From the NCBI RefSeq assembly GCF_026745355.1, contig NC_079203.1, positions 36,353,246 through 36,417,245 of the forward strand: a stretch of DNA of 64,000 nucleotides, in the 5' to 3' direction. The notes below the pieces were generated by a model, which saw only the letters and a list, made by a program, of their open reading frames with translations, ran no database searches and was not told the origin of the DNA. This document shows, piece by piece, positions 1 through 11,228 of this stretch; position 1 is the first letter of the stretch, and each line of letters opens with the position of its first letter. Position numbers and translations under genes: made by a program. This stretch comes from Beta vulgaris subsp. vulgaris. Lineage: Eukaryota > Streptophyta > Magnoliopsida > Caryophyllales > Amaranthaceae.

Positions 1-324
1 CTATATTAATTGTGTTTGTTGACCTTTTATAACTAACTACAACAGCCTTTAAATACTAGGAATTAACTAGGGTATTAATGTAATACTCCGTATTTTTGGA
101 GTTAACTCTTTATAATTAAGAAAATATAAAGAGTATAATTATTGAAAGGTATTTTAGTTTTATTTACAAAAAAATAATAATAGAATAATAATAGTGAAAG
201 TATTGGGTCAGACCGTCTGACGTATTGTTTACTGTCAGACGGGCTGAGCCCAATACATTTTCGAGAACGTATTGTGTCGGACTCGTCCGACCATAATTTT
301 GGTCGGACGACTTTCACGTGGTTC

Positions 325-760
325 CAATTTTTTTTCAGGTAGTCTTCATTTTTTTTCAGGTGGTTCCAATTTTTTTTCAGGTAGTCTTCATTTTGTTTTC
401 AGTTAGTCTTCTTTGTTTTTCAGTGGGTTTTTGTGCTTCAGTTAGACTTACTTGGGTTTCAGTTAGTCTTTATTCTTTTTCAGGTAGTCTACATTTTTCT
501 TCAGGTAGTCTTCATTTTGTTTCAGTGAGTCCATTATTTCTTTCAGTTGGCCCATTATTTCTTTCAGTTGGTCCAACTGAAAGAAAAGAAAGTCTAACTG
601 AAAGAAAAACAAGTCTAACTGAAAGAAAAGAAAGTCTAACTGAAAGAAAAGAAAGTCCAACTGAAAGAAAAGAAAGTCTAACTGAAAGAAAAGAAAGTCT
701 AACTGAAAGAAAACAAAGACCAACTGAAAAAAAAACAAAACACAAACCTCTGCTTTCTCT
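325..760. repeat. Palindromic array of ~21-bp units, left arm
   Basis: Tandem units of about 21 bp built on CAGGTAGTCTTCATTTT or CAGTTAGTC run to about 570. There they flip into the opposite orientation (AACTGAAAGAAAAGAAAGTC) until about 740. Long frames on both strands across this block are products of the repeat and not genes. The array lies just inside the terminal inverted repeat of the element, like the subterminal repeats of fold-back transposons. Confidence 0.8.
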
Positions 761-782
761 CACTTTCTCCTCCTTCTTCATT

Positions 783-1115
783 CCTCTTACCTGATTTTTT
801 CAGGCAAAATAATATGGATTCATGGGTTCTAGAGTTTACCTTACTATCTGGGCAAAGCCTTACATGACCACCCTGGAATCCATTGTTGCAAAAAATAGAA
901 GACCTCAAAGAAACTCTGACAACAGAAAGTGTTTGAGAAGCAGCAGTTGCAGACTTGCAGTAGTTGATGCTGATGCAGCCAACCGAAAACCTGTCATAGG
1001 TGGTGCTTTTGTAGCCATGTTTAAACCTTCCAAAATTAAAAACCCAGAAATTATTCTGAGAAAAGAAAGAATTTTGAAGATTTTTTTGGGAGGGAGGAAT
1101 AGTTTGATCGAGTAA
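783..1115 (-). other. Possible captured exon, unidentified
   Basis: The central part of the fold-back element is not repetitive. On the minus strand an open stretch ends near 795 in a sequence resembling a plant 5' splice site (AAATCAG followed by GTAAG). Its translation is rich in S, T, C and R and has no domain I recognise. It could be an exon fragment captured from a host gene, but nothing in the translation confirms it. Confidence 0.2.
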
Positions 1116-1303
1116 TTTGTTCCACACTCCTCAAATGGCCACTGTGTTTTATTTTGGTTTTGTGTCTATGTGGTGAGAGATGAAGGAGATGATGGGATTT
1201 TTGACTTGTTTTGCGTTTCTTTTTAACGGCTGCGTTCTCGTCTGACGAGAATATTGGGTCAGACGGTCTGACCCAATACTTTCACTACATCTTCTCTCAT
1301 TGA

Positions 1304-1780
1304 TACTCGTCAGGGACAACGGGAAGAGTGAAGGGAGTTGAGTTAACTCACCGGAACTTCATCGCATTGATCGCTGGTTTTTTCTACCGTTTATGTATCC
1401 ACCTTCCCTCTCTTTCTCTCTCCTCTTTCACATCTCTCTGCTACCTATTTATACCACTCTCTCTCCCCTCTAAAGTTTCGACACTTTTCTCCATTCTTAT
1501 TTTCCTTCATCAAAACTCCCATCATTTGATAGTACTCAAATAATAGCAACAAAAAAACTGAAAAAATCTCAAAATGCAGAAACTTACACTTTTCTCTCTA
1601 ATACTACTACTATTTTTATTCGGATTCTTCATGCTGCTTAGGGCGGTAGCAATGGCGGAGACGTTGGTTTTAATGGCGAGGTTCGATTTCGAAACGATGT
1701 TGAAAACTATGGAGAAGTACAAGGTTACATACATGCCGGTTTCGCCGCCATTAATATTGGCGTTCGAAAAATCAGCAGAG
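1304..1780 (+). pseudogene. 4-coumarate:CoA ligase-like gene fragment
   Basis: Two stretches read as parts of the AMP-binding domain of 4CL-like acyl-CoA synthetases. The first, from 1304, encodes SSGTTGRVKGVELTHRN, which contains the P-loop-like A3 motif of the ANL superfamily. The second, about 1620-1780, encodes FGFFMLLRAVAM followed by ETLVLMARFDFETML and EKYKVTYMPVSPP, which is the next segment of the same domain in these enzymes. The 240 bp between them is pyrimidine-rich and does not match the family, so it may be an intron or rearranged sequence. No N-terminal or C-terminal domain is present. The fragment lies between two transposon arrays, so it is probably a captured gene piece and not a functional ligase. 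Confidence 0.7.
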
Positions 1781-1789
1781 GTTAGTGTT

Positions 1790-2150
1790 TTGTTTTTCAG
1801 TTGGACTTTGTTTTGTTTCAGTTGGACTTTGTTTTCTTTCAGTTGGACTTTGTGTTTCTTTCAGTTGGACTTTGTTTTGTTTCAGTTGGACTTTGTTTTT
1901 TTCAGTTGGACTACCTGAAAAAAAAAATGAAGACTATAAAAGAATGAAGACTACCTGAAAAAAAATGAAGACTACCTGAAAAAGAATAAAGACCAACTGA
2001 AACCCAAAGTAAGTCTAACTGAAGTACAAAAACCAACTGAAAAAAAAAGACTAACTGAAAACAAAATGAAGACTACCTGAAAAAAAATTAAGACTACCTG
2101 AAAAAAAATTAAGACTAACTGAAAAAAAAATGGAAGCACCTGAAAGTCGT
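1790..2150. repeat. Palindromic array of ~21-bp units, right arm
   Basis: Units of CAGTTGGACTTTGTTTT type repeat to about 1912 and then flip into GAAGACTACCTGAAAAAA units until about 2150. This mirrors the left-arm array and is followed by the inverted copy of the left terminal repeat. Confidence 0.8.
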
Positions 2151-2200
2151 CCGACCAAAGAGTATGGTCGGACGAGTCCGACACAATACGTTCTCATAAT

Positions 2201-3224
2201 GATAATACAGTTGAGTACGTTTACAACTTTAACGTAATTCAATTATTGTTCGGTTTAGTTAATTTCGGAATTTAAAAGATCAAACTGAATCCTACTAGAC
2301 CTAAATATGACACACTATAAATAGAGGGAATAAGAATAAAAAAATCAGAAAAAAATACAAACCCTAATTCTCTCTCTTTCTCAGCCGTCCTTTTTCTCTC
2401 TTCTCTCTCTATTCTTTTCTCTCTCAGCCGACATCTCTCTCTCAAATTCTCTCTCCTCTCCCTTCATCTCCCTCGCAAAAAGAAAATCTTTTTTAAACCA
2501 GAAATAATATTTAATTTTGAAAATAAAATCTTTTAGTTTATTTAAAATATAAAAGATAATATTTAAATTGGTTTGATATTTATCCTAATTGAATAAGAAA
2601 ATCAATTTATATCTTTTCCTAACAAACTAATAACAAACTCCCTAAAATAGTGGATCTAGTCAAAACTAACCTAGAACTCCTAACTAATTAGTTGGGCGTA
2701 CAAATAATGTTAGGCGCACCACTTTGGAAGTATTAGGGGTTCCTTAAGTTGTTTCTAAGTCTGTTCCTTAACCTTGTTCCTAACTGTTTCAATGTCTGTT
2801 CCTTTCATGGGAACAGAACCAAGTTCCGTTTGAGAATTCAGCACAAACTAAATTGAGCTTTCACTCAACCTTAACAAGAAGATATTAAATACACCCTAAT
2901 GTATTCTAATCTTCACTCCAAGCTTGATACTTCATCATTCGAACATCTTCACTTCGATCTTTGATTAATTCTCCGTTTAAATCTTCGATCAAGTATTCTC
3001 TTTGCCCGAGAATAAATTACCTAGCAACAACATAAATAAAATACAATATGTGTTTTGTGGTTAAGTCATCTTCAAAACTCAAGGGTCAAGAAAATGAATC
3101 TCAACAGATCTCGGGGATTGGGCCTTCACACAAGACATGTCTTCCTTTGTTAGAATAGCCTACATGGTAGGTAAGTCGGGAAATCTTAACCTTTTTTATA
3201 AATCCAAGGTCAAGATCTAGAGTC
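2201..3224. other. Gene-free stretch with a promoter-like segment
   Basis: A TATA box (CTATAAATAGAGG, about 2316-2328) is followed by a CT-rich leader with AAACCCTAATTCTCTCTC, up to about 2480. No credible reading frame follows. The rest is AT-rich. The arrangement resembles the promoter and leader of a retrotransposon LTR, but no LTR ends were found. Confidence 0.35.
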
Positions 3225-4182
3225 TTCAAGTGTCACCAAAAGTAAGGCACTTCTTATGGCATGTTTGCTCGAAATCTCTATCGGTTCGAGCCTTGTTGAA
3301 GCATTCTCATGTGCTAGTTGATGACATATGTCCATTATCCAAGGAGGGCCCGAAACTCTCAATCACGTTTTTTTTTTTTTTTTTTGTTAAAAATCTCGTG
3401 AGGTGTGGGAACTGGCGGGGTTTAGCAGTAGGTTGCCTGGAGAGGATGGCGCTAGGTGGCTCGAGTTTTGGGATGAATGGTAGGAGGTTGAAGATGATGT
3501 GCTGGTGGGTATAAGCTACCTTGCTTTTTATATTTGGCATAGAAGATATAAAGTTATCTTTGAAGATTGGTGTGGATCAAATGAGTAGGTTGTTGAATTT
3601 TTATAGGAAGGTTGCATCTGATTATGAGCAATACCCGAGGCGTATTTATGGAGGGTCAAAAAATCAAAAGGTGTTGCCCATATGCTTTCGAAGCAGTTGG
3701 CAACCACCACATGTAGGATGCGTCAAAATCGACGCCGATGTTTCGGTGAACAATGATGGATGGATTGGTATGGGGGTCATGGTTCATGATTACATGGGCG
3801 AGGTTCTTTTTGAGCTACGCACCGTGTTAAAGCATGGTGGCCTATAGAGGTGGCGGAGGGGAAAGCATTATGTTTGGCAATTAAGTTGGCGTGAGTCCAT
3901 GATTGTCAAGATGTTATCTTTGAAACCGATTGTCTTACCATTGCTAATAAGTTGTCTAGAGGTGCAATATATTTTTCTAATCTAGATGTTGTATTGGCAA
4001 ATGCTATGCTGCTTAATAAAAATTCTGTCTCTGCTAGATGGTCTCATGTTTTACGGGATGGAAATAGTATTTCGCATTACCTAACTAGATTTATTCCGTT
4101 TGGTGTCCAACGATACTGGAAATGTCATTATTCAGTAGCAGCGTATCATTATATTCTTATGGACTATTTATCCATTGATTAA
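3225..4182 (+). pseudogene. LINE ORF2 3' remnant (zinc-binding RT and RNase H)
   Basis: The stretch at 3225-3340 encodes SPKVRHFLWHVCSKSL, typical of the zf-RVT region of plant non-LTR retrotransposons. It is followed by a spacer with a poly-T run. From about 3700 it encodes a plant RNase H-like (RVT_3) domain: HVGCVKIDADVSVNNDGW, then DCLTIANKLSRGA and finally SARWSHVLRDGNSISHYL. The frame is broken near 3845 and 3890 by a shift and an in-frame stop. No reverse transcriptase core precedes it, so this is a 5'-truncated, decayed LINE copy or an old RNase H pseudogene. It ends about 380 bp upstream of the TFIIF start codon. Confidence 0.7.
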
Positions 4183-4409
4183 TATATACACACTCCTATT
4201 TCTTTTAAAGGAGAACACATAAACAAAAATTATTGGTCAAATATGCAACATATATTATTCAAAAAGTCAATACAACTATAAATTTTTTAAAATAGGTAGA
4301 CCAATGTGGACGGCCCCATGTAACGAAGATATTCAGTAGTGGGACCCAAAAGATCAGAAAGATAAATTAACTGACAAATCCAATCCACCATGAATGTTGT
4401 TAATACTTG

Positions 4410-4417
4410 TATAAATA
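4410..4417 (+). promoter_or_regulatory. TATA box of the TFIIF-beta gene
   Basis: TATAAATA lies about 155 bp before the start codon and is followed by a CT-rich leader (CTCATCTCTCTC), as is usual for plant RNA polymerase II genes. Confidence 0.6.
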
Positions 4418-4566
4418 AAACTCATCTCTCTCAAATTCATTTTCAATTGAAGCTCTCAAAAACTCACACATTATTACACCAATCAATCTCCACTCTCATT
4501 TTGTCTCTCTTATCTTAACAAATTGTTGACAACACAAAACCAAAAATCCAAAAAATTTGGGCAACA

Positions 4567-7500
4567 ATGGAAGGATATGTTGACACAAGCAAGGCAGAAA
4601 AAGCAGTGTGGTTGATGAAATGCCCTGCTGTTGTTTCGCGCGCTCTTCAATCTTCCTCCATTCCTAACGATCTTCCTGTCGCTAAAGTTACCGTTTCTAT
4701 CGACCCTCTTTGCTCTAATACTGATGCTTCCACCCAGGTTCAAATCTCATACTTTACCTCCAATTCTTAGGGTTTGGTTTTATTCAATTACGATTCTAGG
4801 GTTTTAATGCGTTCATGGGAATGGTTGGTTTTGATGTTTTTGTTCTTTTAATGGGTTTGAAATCAAGAAATGTACTTATTCTTGTATTGCATTTATTGGG
4901 AGTACTAGAATTGCGATTGTTTAAGATTTAGAATGAAATGTAGTTTTAGTGTGTAATTGTTTAAGTAAGTTATTCACATGGTATGGTATGGTATGGTATG
5001 TTGTTGTGATTTAATTGGTGTAATTGCAATTATTGGATGATTATAATATTTATGTTGTTCTGACCCTTCGTTTTTGCCCAAAAGATTGAAGAAGTTCCAC
5101 AAAATAACCGAGTCGGACAATTGATGGAGTCTTGGACACGTACCCGTGTCGGACATGAGTGTCAGGCTCCAATAGCACCCAAATGTTGTTTACTGTTAAG
5201 ACTTCTAGATTTGTGAATATTGTGATTATTGGTATGCTATGTTCTGGGTTCATGGTTGTAATTTTGGCGGATTTGCAATCACTAGGATGATAAACAAGGA
5301 AATTGGACGATAACACATAATAACCCAATTACTCGTCTTTACGATGTTAAAAGTTTATTAAAAGATTTATCTGTTTACCTTGTCTATCATTCTTTGAGAA
5401 ATGCCTGCCAGAAAATTTTGGTAGCACTTAAAAAATGGAGGAACTATTTTATTTTTTTGTGCAGCTACTGTCTACTTGCAGTCTGAGAGTAGAATGTCTC
5501 AGATATTATGATGCTTTCCTTGAGATGATTGGTTTAACTTTGGAAAAGATTTATATAATTACATTACATTACATTATTAATGGATCAGGGTTGGTGTTGT
5601 ACATTTTATAGTAAAATAATGGTAAAGTAGTAATCCTCATTCTTTATTTACTTTAGGAATCAATAATGTATCATTAGTTTAATCTTCTCCTTCAACATTG
5701 CATCTTCTAGGGAATTGATAATGTAAAGGGTTGTCTTGTTCTATTGCTGAGTTCTGAATCCAATTCTGTGCTTTATTTCTTTTTCTTTTTTTGCCTGTCA
5801 CACTTCTTTAATAGTTCTGTATTTTTTTGGGCATTTATCTGTTTTGTTAAGTATTTATATATAGAAGTTTCATACTTCAGTTTTTAGGCTTAGGAATTCA
5901 TTTAACTCTATAAAATATATAATGGTGCTAAAAATCTGGTATAGTCAAACTGGGCTTTTAATAAATAGTTTGACTCCATGGTATTTAGTCAAGTTTTTTT
6001 TATTTATTTATAGTAATCTACTTTTATTAAAACGCAATAGTAAAGTTGTAGGTTGTCATATGTTGCTCCATTTCATGTGCCAACATGGTGCCACTTAATC
6101 TCTGAAATAACATTCTTTAGCTAGAAAATGATCAAAAAGTTTGTAGGAAGTTAACCCCTAGACACTTACTTTAGATGCCATAATACTACCAGCAAGCTAT
6201 CTCTCTAATTTTTAACCAAAATTCGATGCAAGCTACTAAATCCTTTTCCTCAATTTTAAAACTCGAATATATTTTCTAGAAGACTTAAGGACATGTAGAT
6301 TAATTAAATGTAACACATGAATATAACATGAGGCCTCACAAAGTATATAGAGTAATATGACAAATTATGAATATATATTACGTGGGCTATTATGTACCAA
6401 AATGATCGTTGTAATTAGTACTACCTGAACAGACAAACAACAACCAATGCCATAAGTCTTGTGTAAGACAGACTTACAATACTTTACAACAAAGTTATTG
6501 TAAGTCAATCTCACTTTTTGCCACAAAAGGGTCACTTTTTAAGTTAAAATGGTCATCTGTTAAGTTAAAGGGGTCACTTTTAGACAAGGAGTTACCTCTT
6601 ACCTTAAAAGATTCAATCCTACTCTAAGTCACTCTTTTAGGATAAAAAGTTGCCCCCGTCTTGCCATAAATTATTTTAAGGCGGTCTTATATGAGATTTG
6701 GACCATATGGTTTGAAACATATCACCAAATAAAAACAAATGACATTAGTTGTCTTTAATTACTGAAAGAAAACACTAAAAATGGTACCCCGGGCATCGCC
6801 TGGATCTAAAAGCTAGCTAACAAACATAACAGGTAAAGCAGCTGTTTAAATCCATTGCACATTTATACTTAACATTCTTGTTTCTTCCACGGATATCTCC
6901 CTGTTATATTGTTAAAAATACCCTAGCCTGCTTTATTATATATCAAAGAGTAAGTGAGATTTTAATTGGATCATGGCAGATTAAGAAAATAATGTTTCTT
7001 TCTCTGTCCACTTTGCTGTCATCTTCTCACACTGTTTATATAATGATCAGTTCACCATGGAATTGTCTGGCACTGATTTGGGAAATGTGCCCAAGCGTTT
7101 CTCAATGGAAATGTCTACAGACATTGTTCCAATGTCTGTCTTTTCAGAGTCCCAAGGTTAGTGAACTGGCTATTTGGCCTTTGTAATCTAGTTATCTAGC
7201 ATATTAATGCCACTGTAAGCCAGTTTTGGCCTGATTCTACACTGTTGTCTTTGGATTTGCATAAACTGATCTGGGTATAAGCTGGTCAGGTTTTTCACTA
7301 ATGCCTTGTATTTGTTTGGCTAAAAGTTGATTATATTTGAAATTTTAAACAGCAAATCCATGTGTAAGTAATGGGAGAAAATACAATTTAAATGCAAGAT
7401 TGTAATTTGTAAGATTGATGATGCCCTTGATTGTGCTATGTAACCCAGATAAGGGGTCCCTTTTTAGGTCATTACCTTGAAATGGCAGCTTAACAGTCCA

Positions 7501-9036
7501 AAATATATTTTACACCACATTTAGGATGCTAGAAGTGCTATCTTATTTCTTTATCTTATAATTCAATCAAGAAATGCCAAGTTTTATGTGCCCAGACTTT
7601 CGTTGTTCAATACCTGACTGCTATAGTTGTACCATGTCTTCCTAACTTTAGCTAGTAATCATTGAAATTTTCAGACTAAATTGTTAAATTGTTTTCATGC
7701 ATGTGTTGTGGTGTTGTAATATGTCCATAGGTTGGTCAAAATAGCCAGTACAATGTACTCTGATATGACCACCCACCACCACCTGCAGGGAAGGTTTGTG
7801 TAGAAGGGAAAATCTTTAACAAATTTGATATGAGGCCTCACTATGATGCGATTGAGAGCTATGGGAAACTCTGTCGTGAGCGAACTGACAAATCCATGAC
7901 CAAGACTAGACAGATTCAGGTCTTTGTAACTTCAATTTCCATTGGTCTTTGTTGATCGACCTGATATATGTATTTTCCCATTTTCCTTGAATATAATCAG
8001 CTCTTGCATCGGCTAATGTGTTGTCTGTGATCCAGATGATTGGCAATGACAGGCCCATAGTACCTATGCCAGGGTTCACACATGTTCAGGTTGAACAAGT
8101 TCCTTGTGCTTTACTTTGTCATTATTAGATATGTTTGTGTGTGATCTTCTTTTGCTTTCTTTGCTGCGGTTCTAGCCAGTCATCTTATCATAACAGATTG
8201 TTTCTGTTGTAGGAGAAGAGAAAAGTGGCTGTTAAAGGGTCAGAAACGAAAAGAACAAGGAGGGATCGTGGAGAGATGGAAGAGATTATGTTCAAACTTT
8301 TTGAACACCAACCCAACTGGACACTCAAAGAGTTGATCCAGAAGACAGATCAGCCTGAGGTTTGATTAAATCTTAGATACTGCTAGATACTGCTATATAG
8401 GGCCTTCGTATTTAAAAGATTTTCAAACATGGGTTTATGTTTGTCGAAGAAAAGCTAATTAGGCTGAGCATGACAATAGGCGGATAAAGATATAGCAAAA
8501 TTGCCCTAGTTTTTAGTTGCATGTTCGAATTACCTCCATGGTTAAACCATTTAATGGGCTTCGAAGAATTATGTTTTGACTTTGTATATATATAAAAGAA
8601 TTTGGCTGAGCATGACAATAGGCGGATAAAGATATAGCAAAATTGCCCTAGTTTTCAGTTGCATGTTCGAATTGCACCTCCATGGTTAAACCATTTAATG
8701 GGCTTCGAAGAATTATGTTTTGACTTTATATATATATAAAAGAATTTTGACCTGGAAGAGGATTAACTGATTTTGTGGAGAACAACCAGATGTCTATGGT
8801 CAATTTACATGGGTTTTCGATGTCGCTAAGGCTAATCGTTTATGTTTTGTGCAAGGGTCATTACTATGAGTAGTGATGACAGACCACCTGATGTTATAAC
8901 TTCAATTTCTGTGCAGCAATTCATGAAAGACATACTGAAAGACCTTTGTGTGTATAACAACAAGGGTGCGAACCAAGGGAGCTATGAGCTGAAGCCAGAA
9001 TACAAGAGATCCGTTGAAGGATCAAGTGGTTCATAG
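4567..9036 (+). CDS. GTF2F2: Transcription initiation factor IIF subunit beta
   Basis: This is the plant homologue of RAP30, the small TFIIF subunit. In the nucleus it escorts RNA polymerase II to promoters. Six exons join with consistent phases and GT-AG borders: 4567-4737, 7051-7156, 7789-7919, 8036-8089, 8213-8359 and 8917-9036, giving 242 aa, close to the usual plant length. The N-terminal part (residues 1-130) contains KAVWLMKCPAVV and VPMSVFSES of the TFIIF dimerisation domain. The C-terminal winged-helix domain (about 165-235) contains KRTRRDRGEMEEIMFKLF, PNWTLKELIQKTDQPEQF and GSYELKPEY. Intron 1 is 2.3 kb and intron 5 carries a tandem duplication. The exons are recognised from the family pattern, without transcript evidence. 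No frame break is seen. Confidence 0.93.
6440..6720. repeat. Possible MITE in TFIIF intron 1
   Basis: ATAAGTCTTGTGTAAGAC at the left and GGCGGTCTTATATGAG at the right are loosely inverted relatives. Between them several GGGTCACTTTT-like repeats occur. The ends are degenerate and no target duplication is clear. Confidence 0.3.
8462..8748. repeat. Tandem duplication of ~142 bp in TFIIF intron 5
   Basis: Two copies starting GGCTGAGCATGACAATAG (8462 and 8604) run side by side with a few substitutions and a small insertion (ATTACCTCC against ATTGCACCTCC). Each ends in a short TA run followed by AAAAGAATTT. The duplication lies wholly in the intron and leaves the splice sites intact. Confidence 0.9.
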
Positions 9037-9508
9037 GGTATTGATTTCATCATTCTTCATGAAAAACTAAGCTTCAGCTTCGGTTTTTTGCACATAATTG
9101 CTTCGAAAATCCAACAAAAACAAAAAGTTCTATTCCTAGCCGATGCTGTCCTCTGCATCTCCTTTCTCACTAAGTGAATCTTCAAGTAATTTTGTTTGCA
9201 CATAATATGTCACGGGATATTAAGTAAAATTGAAACATGAGAGATTTTTGGGAAGTGACAAATTTTGTATGGTATCAAGACGTTTATTCTGTTTCTGATA
9301 TTCTGAAGCCTGGAGTATTTGATGCTCCATTTAATTGTCTGAAAGTTTTAATTCTTTGGCTTCTTAAACAGAGTGTGTGTTGCAGAAATACACTTAATAT
9401 CTAATTGGGATAGTTTGAAGCTTAACTCTTTCCCCTCCCTTTTCTTAGCCCAACTCAATTGCTAAGAAAACAATGGAAATTTGGTTGGTGTTCATTGTTC
9501 CCTGAACA
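9037..9508. other. 3' flank of the TFIIF gene
   Basis: There is no reading frame here. The stretch probably holds the 3' untranslated region. I see no strong AATAAA signal close to the stop codon. Confidence 0.4.
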
Positions 9509-9540
9509 ACTAGTCTTTCGGCCGGTGCTACGCATGGGTT
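9509..9540 (-). mobile_element. Helitron 3' terminus (minus strand)
   Basis: Read on the minus strand, an imperfect hairpin (CCCATGC, loop GTA, GCACCGG, five of seven pairs) is followed at about 10 nt by CTAG and then T, the canonical 3' end of plant Helitrons inserted between A and T. The element would extend to higher coordinates. Its 5' TC end was not located. Confidence 0.55.
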
Positions 9541-9856
9541 TATATGCATCTTTGTAATCAATATAGAGTATGATTTGTAATTTCTTTATTTTTCTTGTTT
9601 CGCTCTCCACATACGGTTCTTTATGACGATTTATGTTTTTGCCAACCCATGATAGTAGTGGAATTAATTAAGGTTTTGTTGTTGTAATGTAAAGAGTTAT
9701 TTGTCAAGTTTCTTTTGTTTGTACTTTTAAATGCATATAAAAGTTCTGTATATATATAAGACATTCCAAATTTAGGTGTTACAGGGTATGAGCAAAAAAA
9801 TTGAACGTAAATACATACATGATACATTATGCATACACATAAATGATGTAGAGTGA

Positions 9857-9956
9857 GGTTGGGCCTTTGGGTGGGTGGCCCTATCGGAGGGCAGCCTAAA
9901 GGAAATTCATCTTACCACGGTTCCCGAAAGGGGGTCAAAAAAAAAAAAAAAAGAAA
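9857..9956 (+). mobile_element. SINE-like retroposed insert with 16-bp target duplication
   Basis: A 100-bp insert beginning GGTTGGGCCTTTGGG ends in an A-rich tail (9937-9956). It is flanked by perfect 16-bp direct repeats, AAATGATGTAGAGTGA, at 9841-9856 and 9957-9972. A poly-A tail and long target duplication are signatures of LINE-mediated retroposition. The 80-bp body has no clear A and B boxes, so it is either a short or 5'-truncated SINE or a retrocopy of a small RNA. Confidence 0.75.
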
Positions 9957-10287
9957 AAATGATGTAGAGTGAAAAATATCACTTTTCTTCTCCATCTTAT
10001 TACATACGTAAATGATTCTAAATCGATAATAATGCACTCCATCTTTTTTGGGGGTGTTTTGTTCGTTTACTAGTAGTATTAACGGAACACAAAGTCTTAT
10101 AAAAGACTGTCTCATGTTAACACTAACGTGAGACCACCCAAGTTTAATAGTGAGCTAGACGAAGTGGAGGCGCGATGCGGCGACGTCGAGGTGATAAACC
10201 CTCCTCTCTCTCCTCACCTACCAACATTCTTCTTCTTCATCTTCTTTGGGCTTCACTTCAATCGCACTCGTGGCTTCGGATCGAAGC

Positions 10288-10335
10288 TTCACTTTCTCTC
10301 TCCTCTTCACTTTCTCTCTCCTCTTCACTTTCTTC
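10288..10335. repeat. Tandem 18-bp CT-rich repeat
   Basis: TTCACTTTCTCTCTCCTC is repeated head to tail about 2.5 times. The overlapping frames are low-complexity and are not called as genes. Confidence 0.8.
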
Positions 10336-10478
10336 AGTTCATCTTCATATTGTTTCATTTACTTTCACGAGATAAGGATATATCGGTCCACTCTAACCCG
10401 ACTTATTCCATACCAAAACACTTAACTTTCACATTTTAATCGACCAGAAATAGAAAGTTTCACACTTGTTAGGGCATA

Positions 10479-10506
10479 GTGTGTGTGTGTGTGTATGTGT
10501 GTGTGT
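10479..10506. repeat. (GT)n microsatellite
   Basis: The GT run is interrupted once by an A (GTGTATGTGTG). Confidence 0.95.
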
Positions 10507-11228
10507 TTTCAGAACAGTGAGAATATGTCCTTATGTGAAAACATATATTATACGTGAGAACATATTTATGTTTAGAACAGACACAACACTTTTTAGAACA
10601 TATGCAATACTTTTTAGAACATTAGTTTTAACATGTTCCAAAGAAGAAAGTAAGTAATTGTCAAATAATTTGGAGAAATTTCAGTATGTTTTTGGTAATT
10701 TTCAGTTGATTTTTGTTTTTTTAAAAATTCCAAAAATGCATAAATAAAGATACAATACTATTCATATTTACTTTTTTCATAAATTTATAAATTAGGGACA
10801 TCAAAACTTTAGTGCGACTATTTAGAACACGTCAAGAACTATATAGAACACAACAAGAAATATTTAGAAGATATCAAGAACTATTTAGAACCCAATAACA
10901 ACTATTTGGAAAATGGTAAGAACTATTTAGAATACAACAAGTACTATTTAGAACACTGGAAGAACTGTTTAGAACATATGTTTTACTATATTTAGAGCAT
11001 AAGAACGACCAACCACGTAGAACATCCTTTTTTTTATTATCAACAAAATAAGCACAAATTTAATATTCGAGAAAAATATCTTATGAGACATATGCTCTAA
11101 AAATTATGTATATACTTTCTAAAAAAAAAATTTAGTATGTTTCCTAAAAAAAATATTAAATAAGTATGTGTTCTAAAAGGTGTTACTTATGTTCTAAAAA
11201 TATAAGTATGTTCCGTTAAAAAAATTAA

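Larger units (their letters stand above)
193..2200. mobile_element. Compound fold-back DNA element with captured gene pieces
   Basis: Two sets of inverted repeats are visible. A GTGAAAGTATTGGGTC motif continuing into a 28-bp block near 193-220 recurs exactly inverted at about 1258-1286. A second block of about 65 bp near 262-328, containing GTCGGACTCGTCCGACC, recurs inverted near 2140-2200. Between them lie two palindromic arrays of about 21-bp units and a central part that contains a host-gene fragment. I infer one or two nested fold-back or Mutator-like (Pack-type) elements. Exact ends and target duplications could not be fixed, because the two inverted-repeat pairs overlap instead of nesting cleanly. 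Confidence 0.55.

Noticed and set aside
318..794. Overlapping frames of 89-158 codons on both strands
   Set aside because: They are translations of the 21-bp palindromic array, highly repetitive and present in several frames at once.
2316..2480. A host gene starting at the TATA box near 2316
   Set aside because: No reading frame or plausible exon follows. It is kept only as promoter-like sequence.
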